NCBI GenBank assembly: GCA_036495715.1
Contig: DASXML010000086.1
Location: 1-64,000, forward strand
DNA length: 64,000 nt
Origin: Scandinavium sp036495715
Lineage (GTDB): Bacteria; Pseudomonadota; Gammaproteobacteria; Enterobacterales; Enterobacteriaceae
Direction: 5' to 3'
The translations under genes and the position numbers were made by a program. The notes under the pieces are model-generated. The model was given only the letters and a program-made list of their open reading frames with translations. It ran no database searches and was not told where the DNA came from. Positions 42,841-53,060 of this stretch are shown here, one piece after another (the stretch's first letter is position 1; each line of letters begins with the position of its first letter).

Positions 42841-45516
42841 TTAAGCGGTTTTCTTCGCTTTTTTGTCAGCTTTAGCTGGCGCTGCTGCTTTCTTCTCAAC
42901 AACATCACCTTCGCTGAACTCACGACCATAGTAAGTATCCAGCAGGATTTGTTTCAGTTCTGCAATCAGCGGGTAGCGTGGGTTAGCACCGGTACACTGG
43001 TCATCAAACGCATCTTCAGACAGTTTGTCAACGTGTGCCAGGAAGTCAGCTTCCTGTACGCCAGCTTCACGGATAGATTTAGGAATACCCAGTTCAGCTT
43101 TGATGCTGTCCAGCCATGCCAGCAGTTTTTCGATTTTCGCAGCAGTACGGTCGCTGGAAGAGGTCAGACCCAGATGGTCAGCAATCTCTGCGTAACGACG
43201 ACGTGCTTGCGGACGATCGTACTGGCTGAATGCAGTCTGCTTAGTTGGGTTGTCGTTCGCGTTATAGCGAATAACGTTGCTGATCAGCAGGGCGTTAGCC
43301 AGACCGTGTGGAATGTGGAACTGTGAACCCAGTTTATGCGCCATGGAGTGACACACACCGAGGAAGGCGTTCGCAAACGCGATACCGGCGATGGTGGCAG
43401 CACTGTGAACGCGTTCACGAGCAACCGGGTTTTTGGAACCTTCGTGGTAAGACGCTGGCAGGTTTTCTTTCAGCAGTTTCAGCGCTTGCAGAGCCTGACC
43501 GTCAGAGAACTCAGAGGCCAGTACAGACACATAAGCTTCCAGTGCGTGCGTTACCGCATCCAGACCACCGAATGCACACAGTGATTTCGGCATTTCCATC
43601 ACGAGATTAGCATCGACGATAGCCATGTCTGGAGTCAATGCATAGTCAGCCAACGGATATTTCTGGCCAGTGGCATCGTCGGTTACAACCGCGAAAGGCG
43701 TCACTTCTGAACCAGTACCGGAAGTGGTGGTGACCGCAATCATTTTTGCTTTCACGCCCATTTTCGGGAACTTGTAGATACGTTTACGGATATCCATAAA
43801 GCGCAACGCCAGTTCTTCGAAGTGAGTTTCTGGATGCTCGTACATCACCCACATGATTTTCGCAGCATCCATCGGGGAACCGCCGCCCAGCGCGATGATC
43901 ACGTCTGGTTTGAATGAGTTCGCCAATTCTGCACCTTTACGAACAACGGTCAGCGTTGGGTCAGCTTCTACTTCAAAGAACACTTCAGTTTCAACGCCTG
44001 CCGCTTTCAGCACAGAGGTGATCTGGTCTGCATAGCCGTTGTTGAACAGGAAACGGTCAGTCACGATCATTGCACGTTTGTGACCATCGGTAATCACTTC
44101 ATCCAGCGCGATTGGCAGTGAGCCACGACGGAAGTAGATAGATTTCGGAAGTTTGTGCCACAACATGTTTTCAGCTCGCTTAGCAACGGTTTTCTTGTTG
44201 ATCAGATGCTTTGGTCCAACGTTTTCAGAGATGGAGTTACCACCCCATGAACCACAACCCAGAGTCAGGGAAGGTGCGAGTTTGAAGTTGTAGAGGTCAC
44301 CGATACCACCCTGAGAAGCCGGGGTGTTAATCAGGATACGCGCGGTCTTCATTTTGTCGCCGAAGAATTTAACGCGTTCTGGCTGGTTGTCCTGGTCGGT
44401 GTACAGGCAAGAGGTATGACCGATGCCGCCCATCTCAACCAGTTTTTCTGCTTTCACTACCGCATCTTCGAAATTCTTGGCGCGATACATTGCCAGCGTC
44501 GGAGACAGTTTTTCGTGAGCAAACGGTTCAGTCTCGTCAACAACACTCACTTCGCCAATCAGAATTTTGGTGTCTGCTGGTACAGTGAAGCCCGCCAGTT
44601 CAGCAATTTTGGTTGCTGGCTGACCAACGATAGCGGCGTTCAAACCGCCATTTTTCAGGATGATGTCCTGAACGGCTTTCAGCTCTTTACCCTGCAGCAT
44701 GTAACCGCCATGGGAAGCGAAACGCTCACGTACTGCCGCGTATGCAGAGTCCACCACGATAACGGACTGCTCAGAAGCACAGATTACGCCGTTATCGAAG
44801 GTTTTGGACATCAGAATAGAAGCAACAACACGTTTTACATCAGCCGTTTCATCAACAACAACAGGGGTGTTACCTGCGCCTACACCGATTGCTGGTTTAC
44901 CGGAGCTGTATGCTGCTTTAACCATGCCTGGGCCGCCAGTGGCGAGGATCATGTTAATGTCTGGGTGATGCATCAGCGCGTTGGACAGCTCAACAGATGG
45001 CTGGTCAATCCAACCAATCAGATCTTTCGGTGCACCCGCAGCAATAGCGGCTTGCAGAACGATGTCAGCGGCTTTGTTGGTTGCATCTTTCGCACGTGGG
45101 TGCGGAGAGAAGATGATAGCGTTGCGCGTCTTCAGGCTGATCAGCGATTTGAAGATGGCAGTAGACGTTGGGTTAGTGGTCGGTACGATACCGCAAATGA
45201 TGCCGATTGGCTCAGCGATGGTGATAGTCCCGAACGTGTCGTCTTCAGACAGCACACCACAGGTTTTTTCATCTTTATAGGCGTTGTAGATATACTCAGA
45301 AGCAAAGTGGTTTTTGATCACTTTATCTTCGACGATACCCATGCCAGATTCGGCAACGGCCAGTTTCGCGAGAGGGATTCGAGCATCTGCAGCAGCCAGA
45401 GCGGCGGCGCGGAAGATTTTATCAACCTGTTCTTGGGTGAAGTTGGCATATTCACGCTGGGCTTTTTTTACGCGCTCGACGAGTGCGTTGAGTTCAGCGA
45501 CGTTAGTAACAGCCAT
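42841..45516 (-). CDS. adhE: Bifunctional aldehyde-alcohol dehydrogenase AdhE
   Basis: An 891-residue fermentation enzyme, the E. coli length. The N-terminal half is an acetylating aldehyde dehydrogenase with the catalytic Cys in NGVICASEQSV (near residue 246). The C-terminal half is an Fe-dependent alcohol dehydrogenase (TTTSGTGSEVTPFAV; metal His residues in HSMAHKLGSQFHIPHGLANAL). It converts acetyl-CoA to ethanol with two NADH and polymerises as spirosomes. ATG 45516 with CAGGAG 8 nt upstream is clear. The tail is Lys/Ala-rich, as in E. coli. Confidence 0.99.
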   Translation of the reverse strand: MAVTNVAELNALVERVKKAQREYANFTQEQVDKIFRAAALAAADARIPLAKLAVAESGMGIVEDKVIKNHFASEYIYNAYKDEKTCGVLSEDDTFGTITIAEPIGIICGIVPTTNPTSTAIFKSLISLKTRNAIIFSPHPRAKDATNKAADIVLQAAIAAGAPKDLIGWIDQPSVELSNALMHHPDINMILATGGPGMVKAAYSSGKPAIGVGAGNTPVVVDETADVKRVVASILMSKTFDNGVICASEQSVIVVDSAYAAVRERFASHGGYMLQGKELKAVQDIILKNGGLNAAIVGQPATKIAELAGFTVPADTKILIGEVSVVDETEPFAHEKLSPTLAMYRAKNFEDAVVKAEKLVEMGGIGHTSCLYTDQDNQPERVKFFGDKMKTARILINTPASQGGIGDLYNFKLAPSLTLGCGSWGGNSISENVGPKHLINKKTVAKRAENMLWHKLPKSIYFRRGSLPIALDEVITDGHKRAMIVTDRFLFNNGYADQITSVLKAAGVETEVFFEVEADPTLTVVRKGAELANSFKPDVIIALGGGSPMDAAKIMWVMYEHPETHFEELALRFMDIRKRIYKFPKMGVKAKMIAVTTTSGTGSEVTPFAVVTDDATGQKYPLADYALTPDMAIVDANLVMEMPKSLCAFGGLDAVTHALEAYVSVLASEFSDGQALQALKLLKENLPASYHEGSKNPVARERVHSAATIAGIAFANAFLGVCHSMAHKLGSQFHIPHGLANALLISNVIRYNANDNPTKQTAFSQYDRPQARRRYAEIADHLGLTSSSDRTAAKIEKLLAWLDSIKAELGIPKSIREAGVQEADFLAHVDKLSEDAFDDQCTGANPRYPLIAELKQILLDTYYGREFSEGDVVEKKAAAPAKADKKAKKTA

Positions 45517-45993
45517 AATGCTCTCCTGGATAATGTTAAACTTTTTTAGTAAATCAGCTGCGCGATACGTCAGTATAGACAGACCGTCAGCAGCTTGCGT
45601 AAGAGCCATAAAACCAACAGGTTACTTACGACCATCAATCCACTGATTTACTAAAAGAGCCTTCCATTAAGCCCGGTGGTGGTACCGGACTACTCCCTGG
45701 TGCGATATCAAGATTACCCACTTCTGAGTAAGAATTGCGTGATCTAAATCAAGATTACACCAAGCTGACTCCTTTCAGCAGGCCGATGTTAGCGGTTTGT
45801 ATCAAGTGTTAAGAGATCGTACCTTAGGACCGAAATAACATTAGCATAATTTAAACAGATACATAACAACGCGTATTGGTAGCGTTCTGGAGTAGATTTG
45901 TGGTGAAGAATGCGGCCAAACAGCGTATCTTCAGCGCGTTTTTCCTTATTACTGAACGTCAACTACTACATTTGATGAGGGCGCGGGGTTACC
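45517..45993. other. adhE-ychE divergent intergenic region
   Basis: About 480 bases that should hold the adhE promoter and long leader (left) and the ychE promoter (right). E. coli adhE has a similarly long regulated leader. I see TGATCTAAATCAAG near 45740, a partial FNR-like palindrome, and AT-rich DNA at 45830-45880. No coding frame is convincing. Confidence 0.5.
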
Positions 45994-46641
45994 GTGATTC
46001 AATCGCTGTTCGATTTTCCAACGTATATTAAGTTTTTCATTGGCTTGTTTGCACTGGTTAACCCGGTAGGGATAATCCCGGTGTTCATCAGCATGACTAG
46101 CTACCAGACGGCGCCTGCGCGCAATAAAACCAACCTGACGGCCAACTTGTCGGTTGCCATCATTTTGTGGACATCGCTGTTCCTTGGGGATGGCATTCTT
46201 CAGTTGTTCGGTATATCGATTGATTCTTTCCGCATCGCGGGCGGCATCCTGGTGGTCACTATCGCAATGTCGATGATCAGCGGGAAACTCGGCGAAGATA
46301 AGCAGAACAAACAGGAAAAATCGGAAACATCGGTGCGTGAAAGTGTGGGCGTCGTGCCGCTGGCATTACCTTTAATGGCAGGTCCTGGGGCAATCAGTTC
46401 TACCATCGTCTGGGGAACCCGCTACCACAACATTGCGCATTTGATTGGCTTCTCAGTGGCCATCGCACTTTTCGCAGGTTGCTGTTGGGGCTTGTTCCGT
46501 ATCGCGCCGTGGCTGGTTCGTTTGTTAGGGCAGACGGGTATCAACGTCATTACCCGTATCATGGGTCTGTTGCTGATGGCGCTCGGCATTGAGTTCATCG
46601 TAGCCGGCATAAAATCCATCTTCCCCGGATTGTTGGGGTAG
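45994..46641 (+). CDS. ychE: MarC-family membrane protein YchE
   Basis: A 215-residue inner-membrane protein with six predicted helices, of the MarC family (LFALVNPVGIIPVFISMT; PLALPLMAGPGAISSTIVWG). The function is unknown, and the family is not a proven drug exporter. The start is GTG. It lies upstream of the opp operon, divergent from adhE, as in E. coli, and has its own terminator. Confidence 0.95.
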   Translation: MIQSLFDFPTYIKFFIGLFALVNPVGIIPVFISMTSYQTAPARNKTNLTANLSVAIILWTSLFLGDGILQLFGISIDSFRIAGGILVVTIAMSMISGKLGEDKQNKQEKSETSVRESVGVVPLALPLMAGPGAISSTIVWGTRYHNIAHLIGFSVAIALFAGCCWGLFRIAPWLVRLLGQTGINVITRIMGLLLMALGIEFIVAGIKSIFPGLLG

Positions 46642-46653
46642 CTATTATCAGGG

Positions 46654-46678
46654 ACGAGGCCAGTGCCTCGTTCTTTTT
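46654..46678 (+). terminator. Terminator of ychE
   Basis: An ACGAGGC / GCCTCGT stem with a CAGT loop and a T-rich tail lies 13 bases after the ychE stop. Confidence 0.9.
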
Positions 46679-47396
46679 CATCTATTATTAGCAAAACATA
46701 TCAATAAAAGTGAAATGCCCCACCGTAATAGCCATTGACTATTACAAACTAACCCGCTGTTTATTCAAGAATTAGCCTAAAAAATCGCAGTAGTCTCTCA
46801 TGCAAAAATGTTATTTTATTAACATGATACTCTTACGCTTGCCGTGGGATAATTGAAATGTTATTAGTAATTTCAACGTTCACGCAGAGTAATGTGCTAA
46901 ATAATAACCAATTGTTAAATTTTTGTGCAAAAAGGCATCATTGACACCTTCTACGCAGCTGAGTACAAGGTTTGTTAATTAATTGATTGATATTAAACAA
47001 TTAATTTTCAATATCTGTCTTCGCTAAAGGTCCGTTTCATTTGGAATCGGCGCAACAAAAGAGAATTGGTTAACAAATTTGCAAATTGTATTGGCGGGCG
47101 GGAAACGCATTTGATACTTTCCGCTCAGACATTTCTCGACACAAAACGCGGAGATGAGAATAATTTTCAAATAAATCTCCTGACGTGAAAAGAACATCGG
47201 TTATCCCGACAGGGGGGATGACCTAAAGAATCGACGTAAGGTTGCCAAATAAAGAGTGACCGTAATAAAAAAGTCGGTGATAGCACGCAGTAACCACCTG
47301 ACAGACGCTTTCACTCCTGCGCTGTACAGGGAACCCTTCGGGGATTAAACAGGCTGGCCACCAGCCAGTAATTATAATGAGCGGAGTATCAACACA
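46679..47396. promoter_or_regulatory. Long oppA upstream and leader region
   Basis: About 720 AT-rich bases without a coding frame. A promoter candidate is TTGGCG near 47091 with GATACT about 16 bases later, giving a leader of roughly 270 nt. A hairpin GGCTGG / CCAGCC (47352-47366) lies 14 bases before the ribosome site GCGGAG. The sequence around the start (ATCAACACAATG) has the CA-rich look of GcvB small-RNA targets, and oppA is a known GcvB target in enterics. The promoter call is a candidate only. Confidence 0.5.
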
Positions 47397-49028
47397 ATGA
47401 CCATCATCACAAAAAAAAGCCTCATTGCAGCAGGCGTTTTAGCTGCACTTATCGCAGGAAGTGCAATGGCTGCAGACGTTCCTGCAGGCGTTAAATTGGC
47501 AGATAAGCAGACTATGATTCGTAACAACGGCGCGGAACCGCAGTCGTTGGATCCAAACAAAATTGAAGGCGTGCCAGAAGCAAACGTCAGCCGTGACCTG
47601 TTTGAAGGCCTGTTGATTACGTCGACCAAAGACGGTCACCCGATCCCGGGCGTGGCAGAAAGCTGGGACAATAAAGATGCTAAAGTGTGGACCTTCCATC
47701 TGCGTAAAGACGCAAAGTGGTCCAACGGTGAGCCGGTAACGGCACAAGATTTCGTTTATAGCTGGCAGCGTCTGGTGGACCCGAAAACCGCGTCCCCGTA
47801 TGCGAGCTATCCGCAGTACGGTCATATCCTGAACGTCGATGAAATCATCGAAGGTAAAAAACCAACGTCCGATCTCGGCGTGAAAGCCATCGACGATCAC
47901 ACTCTGGAAGTGACGCTGAGCGAGCCGGTCCCTTATTTTTACAAGCTGCTGGTGAATCCGGCAATGTCTCCGGTGAACAAAACCGCCATCGAAAAATTCG
48001 GTGAGAAGTGGACGCAGCCTGCAAACATCGTGACCAACGGTGCTTATAAACTGAAAGACTGGGTGGTTAACGAGCGCATCGTGATGGAGCGCAACCCAAA
48101 CTACTGGGATAACAAAGACACGGTTATCGACCAGATCACCTATCTGCCAATCTCATCGGAAGTGACTGACGTGAACCGCTATCGCAGCGGTGAAATCGAC
48201 ATGACCTATAACAACTTACCGATTGAGTTGTTCCAGAAACTGAAGAAAGAGATCCCGACCGAAGTTCACGTTGATCCGTACCTGTGCACTTATTACTACG
48301 AAATCAACAACCAGAAAGCGCCATTCACCGATGCGCGTGTTCGTACTGCACTGAAACTGGGTCTGGATCGCGACATCATCACTAATAAAGTGAAAGCGCA
48401 GGGTGACCTGCCAGCATTCGGTTACACCCCGCCATACACCGATGGTGCAAAACTGACCAAGCCAGAGTGGTTCACCTGGACTCAGGAACAACGTAACGCC
48501 GAAGCGAAGAAACTGCTGGCCGAAGCGGGTTACACGGCTGACAAGCCGCTGACCTTCAACCTGCTGTACAACACGTCTGATTTGCACAAAAAACTGGCTA
48601 TCGCAGCCGCGTCTATCTGGCGTAAAAACCTCGGTGTCGACGTGAAGCTGGTGAACCAGGAGTGGAAAACCTTCCTCGATACCCGTCATCAGGGCACCTA
48701 CGACGTTGCGCGTGCGGGCTGGTGTGCTGATTACAACGAACCGACTTCGTTCCTGAACACCATGCTGTCTGATAGCTCAATGAACACCGCGCACTATAAG
48801 AGCCCGGCGTTTGATGCGATCATGAAGCAGACGCTGGAGGCGACTGACGAAGCACAGCGTACCGCGCTGTACGACAAAGCCGAACAGCAGCTGGGCAAAG
48901 ACTCCGCTATCGTTCCGGTCTATTACTATGTGAACGCCCGCCTGGTGAAACCATGGGTTGGCGGTTACACCGGTAAAGATCCGATGGACAACATCTACAC
49001 CAAAGATCTGTACATCATTAAGCATTAA
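47397..49028 (+). CDS. oppA: Periplasmic oligopeptide-binding protein OppA
   Basis: A 543-residue ABC substrate-binding protein. The signal peptide (ITKKSLIAAGVLAALIAGSA, cleavage after AMA at about residue 26) is clear. The mature protein has the SBP family 5 signature region (LDPNKIEGVPEANVSRDLFEGLL) and closely matches E. coli OppA. It binds peptides of two to five residues with little sequence preference. It is the first and longest opp gene, with a 120-base gap before oppB that would let it be made in excess. Confidence 0.99.
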   Translation: MTIITKKSLIAAGVLAALIAGSAMAADVPAGVKLADKQTMIRNNGAEPQSLDPNKIEGVPEANVSRDLFEGLLITSTKDGHPIPGVAESWDNKDAKVWTFHLRKDAKWSNGEPVTAQDFVYSWQRLVDPKTASPYASYPQYGHILNVDEIIEGKKPTSDLGVKAIDDHTLEVTLSEPVPYFYKLLVNPAMSPVNKTAIEKFGEKWTQPANIVTNGAYKLKDWVVNERIVMERNPNYWDNKDTVIDQITYLPISSEVTDVNRYRSGEIDMTYNNLPIELFQKLKKEIPTEVHVDPYLCTYYYEINNQKAPFTDARVRTALKLGLDRDIITNKVKAQGDLPAFGYTPPYTDGAKLTKPEWFTWTQEQRNAEAKKLLAEAGYTADKPLTFNLLYNTSDLHKKLAIAAASIWRKNLGVDVKLVNQEWKTFLDTRHQGTYDVARAGWCADYNEPTSFLNTMLSDSSMNTAHYKSPAFDAIMKQTLEATDEAQRTALYDKAEQQLGKDSAIVPVYYYVNARLVKPWVGGYTGKDPMDNIYTKDLYIIKH

Positions 49029-49148
49029 TGGCAATCCGTGGGGCTGCGGTAGGCGGCCCCACTGTGTCTTATTTCACGCACTATCACATGACTGCGAAAG
49101 CCTCGCTTAATCGCGACATGTAAAGGCACACGCCAGAAGGTACGGGCA

Positions 49149-50069
49149 ATGTTGAAATTTATTTTACGCCGCTGTCTGGAAGCGATTCCGACACTGTTTA
49201 TTCTTATTACGATTTCCTTCTTTATGATGCGTCTTGCGCCGGGCAGTCCCTTCACCGGTGAACGTACGCTACCACCAGAAGTGATGGCGAACATCGAAGC
49301 GAAATACCATCTGAACGATCCTATTGGCGTCCAGTACTTCAATTATCTGAAGCAACTGGCACACGGCGATTTTGGACCGTCATTCAAATACAAAGATTAT
49401 TCCGTGAACGACCTGGTGGCTGCGAGCTTCCCGGTGTCGGCCAAATTAGGGTTTGCCGCCTTTTTCCTTGCAGTGATCCTGGGTGTTAGCGCTGGGGTGA
49501 TTGCCGCGCTGAATCAAAATACCAAATGGGATTATGCCGTCATGGGGGTGGCGATGACCGGGGTGGTTATCCCGAGCTTCGTGGTCGCACCTTTGCTGGT
49601 GATGATTTTTGCCATCACGCTGCACTGGCTACCGGGCGGTGGCTGGAACGGTGGGGCGCTTAAATTCATGATTCTGCCGATGGTGGCGCTCTCTCTGGCC
49701 TATATCGCCAGTATTGCGCGTATCACCCGTGGTTCAATGATTGAAGTGCTGCACTCCAACTTCATCCGCACCGCGCGGGCGAAAGGGCTGCCGATGCGCC
49801 GCATCATTCTGCGTCACGCGTTGAAACCTGCGCTGCTGCCGGTGCTTTCCTATATGGGCCCTGCGTTCGTCGGCATCATCACCGGTTCGATGGTGATTGA
49901 AACCATTTATGGTCTGCCGGGTATTGGACAGCTGTTTGTGAACGGCGCCCTGAACCGCGATTATTCGCTGGTATTGAGTCTGACCATTCTGGTTGGCGCA
50001 CTGACTATTCTGTTTAACGCAATCGTTGATGTGCTGTACGCCGTTATCGATCCGAAAATCCGTTACTGA
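49149..50069 (+). CDS. oppB: Oligopeptide ABC transporter permease OppB
   Basis: A 306-residue inner-membrane permease with six helices. The EAA-type loop that contacts the ATPases is in RTARAKGLPMRRIILRHALKPAL, and the N-terminal MLKFILRRCLEAIPTLF segment is typical. It forms the channel with OppC. oppC follows by 14 bases. Confidence 0.99.
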   Translation: MLKFILRRCLEAIPTLFILITISFFMMRLAPGSPFTGERTLPPEVMANIEAKYHLNDPIGVQYFNYLKQLAHGDFGPSFKYKDYSVNDLVAASFPVSAKLGFAAFFLAVILGVSAGVIAALNQNTKWDYAVMGVAMTGVVIPSFVVAPLLVMIFAITLHWLPGGGWNGGALKFMILPMVALSLAYIASIARITRGSMIEVLHSNFIRTARAKGLPMRRIILRHALKPALLPVLSYMGPAFVGIITGSMVIETIYGLPGIGQLFVNGALNRDYSLVLSLTILVGALTILFNAIVDVLYAVIDPKIRY

Positions 50070-50083
50070 CACTGGAGTTCGCC

Positions 50084-50992
50084 ATGATGTTGAGTAAGAA
50101 AAACAGCGAGGCGCTGGAACACTTCAGTGAAAAACTGGAAGTCGAAGGCCGTAGCCTTTGGCAGGATGCCCGCCGTCGTTTTATGCATAACCGTGCGGCG
50201 GTTGCCAGCCTGTGTATGCTGGTGATCATCGCGCTGTTCGTGATTTTGGCACCCATTCTGTCGCAGTTCAGCTATTTCGATACGGACTGGGGCATGATGT
50301 CCAGCGCACCGGATATGGCGTCCAGTCACTATTTCGGCACTGATTCCTCCGGACGTGACCTGCTCGTCCGTGTGGCCATTGGTGGACGTATCTCGCTGAT
50401 GGTGGGTATCGCCGCGGCGCTGGTGGCGGTCATTCTGGGGACATTGTATGGATCGCTGTCGGGCTATCTTGGTGGCAAAGTTGACTCCGTGATGATGCGC
50501 CTGCTGGAAATCCTGAACTCCTTCCCGTTTATGTTCTTCGTTATCCTGCTGGTGACCTTTTTTGGTCAAAACATCCTGCTGATTTTTGTGGCGATCGGGA
50601 TGGTGTCCTGGCTTGATATGGCACGTATCGTGCGTGGTCAGACCCTGAGTCTGAAACGTAAAGAGTTTATCGAAGCGGCGCAGGTTGGCGGTGTCTCTAC
50701 GGCTAACATTGTCGTGCGTCACATTGTACCGAACGTGCTGGGTGTGGTCGTGGTTTATGCGTCACTGCTGGTGCCAAGCATGATCCTGTTCGAATCGTTC
50801 CTGAGCTTCCTCGGTCTGGGTACCCAGGAGCCGCTCAGCAGCTGGGGTGCCTTATTGAGTGATGGCGCCAACTCCATGGAGGTTTCTCCGTGGCTGCTGC
50901 TGTTCCCGGCAGGTTTCCTGGTGGTAACCCTGTTTTGTTTCAACTTTATCGGCGATGGCCTGCGTGATGCCCTCGACCCGAAAGACCGCTAA
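50084..50992 (+). CDS. oppC: Oligopeptide ABC transporter permease OppC
   Basis: A 302-residue permease with an N-terminal cytoplasmic stretch and six helices. The EAA motif lies in FIEAAQVGGVSTANIVVRHIVPNVLG, and the subfamily signature HYFGTDSSGRDLLVRV is near residue 85. It pairs with OppB. GGAGT precedes the ATG, and oppD follows by 11 bases. Confidence 0.99.
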   Translation: MMLSKKNSEALEHFSEKLEVEGRSLWQDARRRFMHNRAAVASLCMLVIIALFVILAPILSQFSYFDTDWGMMSSAPDMASSHYFGTDSSGRDLLVRVAIGGRISLMVGIAAALVAVILGTLYGSLSGYLGGKVDSVMMRLLEILNSFPFMFFVILLVTFFGQNILLIFVAIGMVSWLDMARIVRGQTLSLKRKEFIEAAQVGGVSTANIVVRHIVPNVLGVVVVYASLLVPSMILFESFLSFLGLGTQEPLSSWGALLSDGANSMEVSPWLLLFPAGFLVVTLFCFNFIGDGLRDALDPKDR

Positions 50993-51003
50993 GGAGTGAT
51001 GCC

Positions 51004-52014
51004 ATGAGCACGATTGAAATGGTTAACGCCCCGCAGCAGCAACAGTCTGGTCTGCTGCTGGACGTCAAAGATTTACGCGTCACCTTTGCGACAGCAGACG
51101 GTGATGTAACGGCGGTTAACGACCTTAACTTCAGCCTGAAAGCCGGTGAAACGCTGGGCATTGTGGGTGAATCCGGTTCAGGGAAGTCCCAAACCGCATT
51201 TGCTCTGATGGGCCTGTTGGCGCAAAACGGGCGTATTGATGGTTCGGCTAGCTTCAACGGTCGTGAAATTCTGAATCTGCCGGAAAAGGCGCTGAACAAG
51301 CTGCGCGCCGAACAGATTTCGATGATTTTCCAGGATCCGATGACTTCGCTAAACCCGTACATGCGTGTCGGCGAGCAGCTGATGGAAGTGCTGATGCTGC
51401 ATAAAGGCATGGGCAAAGCCGAAGCGTTTGAGGAGTCGGTGAAAATGTTGGATGCGGTGAAAATGCCGGAAGCGCGTAAGCGTATGCGCATGTTCCCGCA
51501 CGAATTTTCTGGCGGTATGCGGCAGCGCGTAATGATTGCGATGGCGCTGCTGTGTCGGCCAAAACTGCTGATTGCCGATGAGCCCACCACCGCGCTGGAC
51601 GTGACCGTTCAGGCGCAGATCATGACGTTGTTGAACGAACTCAAGCGTGAATTCAACACTGCAATCATCATGATTACCCATGACCTCGGCGTCGTCGCCG
51701 GCATTTGTGACAAAGTGCTGGTGATGTATGCTGGACGTACTATGGAATATGGCAATGCGCGCGATGTGTTTTATCATCCAGCTCACCCGTATTCCATTGG
51801 ACTGCTTAACGCGGTACCGCGTCTGGATGCCGAAGGTGAAGCGCTGTTGACCATTCCGGGTAACCCGCCAAACCTGATGCGTCTGCCGAAAGGGTGTCCA
51901 TTCCAGCCACGTTGTCCGAATGCAATGGACATCTGTAACACTGCTCCGCCTCTGGAGGAGTTCGCGCCTGGCCGTTTACGCGCCTGCTTTAAACCGGTGG
52001 GGGATTTGGTATGA
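51004..52014 (+). CDS. oppD: Oligopeptide ABC transporter ATPase OppD
   Basis: A 336-residue ATPase with Walker A GESGSGKSQT, signature SGGMRQRVMIAMAL, Walker B LLIADEPTTALD and a switch His in MITHDLGVVAG. The C-terminal oligopeptide-transporter domain has the Fe-S-type Cys set CPFQPRCPNAMDIC. It overlaps oppF by 4 bases. Confidence 0.99.
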   Translation: MSTIEMVNAPQQQQSGLLLDVKDLRVTFATADGDVTAVNDLNFSLKAGETLGIVGESGSGKSQTAFALMGLLAQNGRIDGSASFNGREILNLPEKALNKLRAEQISMIFQDPMTSLNPYMRVGEQLMEVLMLHKGMGKAEAFEESVKMLDAVKMPEARKRMRMFPHEFSGGMRQRVMIAMALLCRPKLLIADEPTTALDVTVQAQIMTLLNELKREFNTAIIMITHDLGVVAGICDKVLVMYAGRTMEYGNARDVFYHPAHPYSIGLLNAVPRLDAEGEALLTIPGNPPNLMRLPKGCPFQPRCPNAMDICNTAPPLEEFAPGRLRACFKPVGDLV

Positions 52015-53015
52015 ACGCCGTGACCGATGAAAGAAAAGTTCTGCTCGAAATTGCCGATCTGAAAGTGCATTTTGACATCAAAGATGGCAAACAATGGTTC
52101 TGGCAACCGTCGAAAACCCTGAAAGCCGTTGATGGCGTGACGCTGCGTCTTTATGAAGGCGAAACGCTGGGCGTAGTAGGGGAGTCGGGCTGCGGTAAAT
52201 CGACGTTTGCGCGTGCGATTATCGGGCTGGTCAAAGCGACCGAAGGTAAAGTCGCGTGGCTGGGCAGAGATTTATTGGGCATGAAACCGGATGAATGGCG
52301 TGCCGTGCGCAGCGACATCCAGATGATTTTCCAGGACCCGCTGGCATCACTCAACCCGCGCATGAATATTGGCGATATTATTGCTGAGCCGCTACGCACC
52401 TATCATCCAAAGATGCCGCGTCAGGAAGTGCGTGACCGTGTTAAAACGATGATGATGAAAGTCGGTCTGCTGCCAAACCTGGTCAACCGTTATCCGCACG
52501 AATTCTCCGGCGGTCAGTGTCAGCGTATCGGCATCGCCCGCGCGCTGATCCTTGAGCCGAAGCTGATTATTTGTGATGAACCCGTGTCGGCGTTAGACGT
52601 GTCGATTCAGGCGCAGGTGGTAAACTTGTTGCAGCAGTTACAGCGTGAAATGGGTCTGTCACTGATTTTCATCGCGCATGATTTGGCGGTGGTGAAGCAC
52701 ATCTCCGATCGCGTGCTGGTGATGTATCTGGGACATGCGGTGGAACTGGGAACCTACGATCAGGTCTATCACAATCCGCTGCATCCTTACACCAAAGCGC
52801 TGATGTCGGCGGTGCCGATCCCGGACCCGGATCTGGAAAAAAACAAACAGATACAATTGCTCGAAGGGGAGTTGCCATCGCCTATCAATCCGCCGTCGGG
52901 CTGCGTATTCCGCACCCGTTGTCCGATTGCCGGACCGGAATGCGCGAAAACGCGTCCGGTACTGGAGGGCAGCTTCCGACATGCTGTTTCCTGTCTAAAG
53001 GTTGACCCGCTATAA
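52011..53015 (+). CDS. oppF: Oligopeptide ABC transporter ATPase OppF
   Basis: A 334-residue ATPase with Walker A GESGCGKST, signature SGGQCQRIGIARAL, Walker B LIICDEPVSALD and His in FIAHDLAVVKH. The C-terminal domain again has a Cys set (CVFRTRCPIAGPEC). It pairs with OppD to power uptake and is the last opp gene. A GGGCTGACAACTGTCAGCCC hairpin with T5 follows directly at about 53022-53046 and probably ends the operon. Confidence 0.99.
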   Translation: MNAVTDERKVLLEIADLKVHFDIKDGKQWFWQPSKTLKAVDGVTLRLYEGETLGVVGESGCGKSTFARAIIGLVKATEGKVAWLGRDLLGMKPDEWRAVRSDIQMIFQDPLASLNPRMNIGDIIAEPLRTYHPKMPRQEVRDRVKTMMMKVGLLPNLVNRYPHEFSGGQCQRIGIARALILEPKLIICDEPVSALDVSIQAQVVNLLQQLQREMGLSLIFIAHDLAVVKHISDRVLVMYLGHAVELGTYDQVYHNPLHPYTKALMSAVPIPDPDLEKNKQIQLLEGELPSPINPPSGCVFRTRCPIAGPECAKTRPVLEGSFRHAVSCLKVDPL

Positions 53016-53021
53016 TCTCAC

Positions 53022-53046
53022 GGGCTGACAACTGTCAGCCCTTTTT
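53022..53046 (+). terminator. Terminator of the opp operon
   Basis: A GGGCTGACA / TGTCAGCCC stem followed by TTTTT lies just after oppF and before the channel gene. Confidence 0.9.
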
Positions 53047-53060
53047 ACTGTGAGGTTAGT

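Noticed and set aside
44416..45549. Open frame of about 375 codons on the plus strand
   Set aside because: It is antisense to adhE and has no family resemblance.
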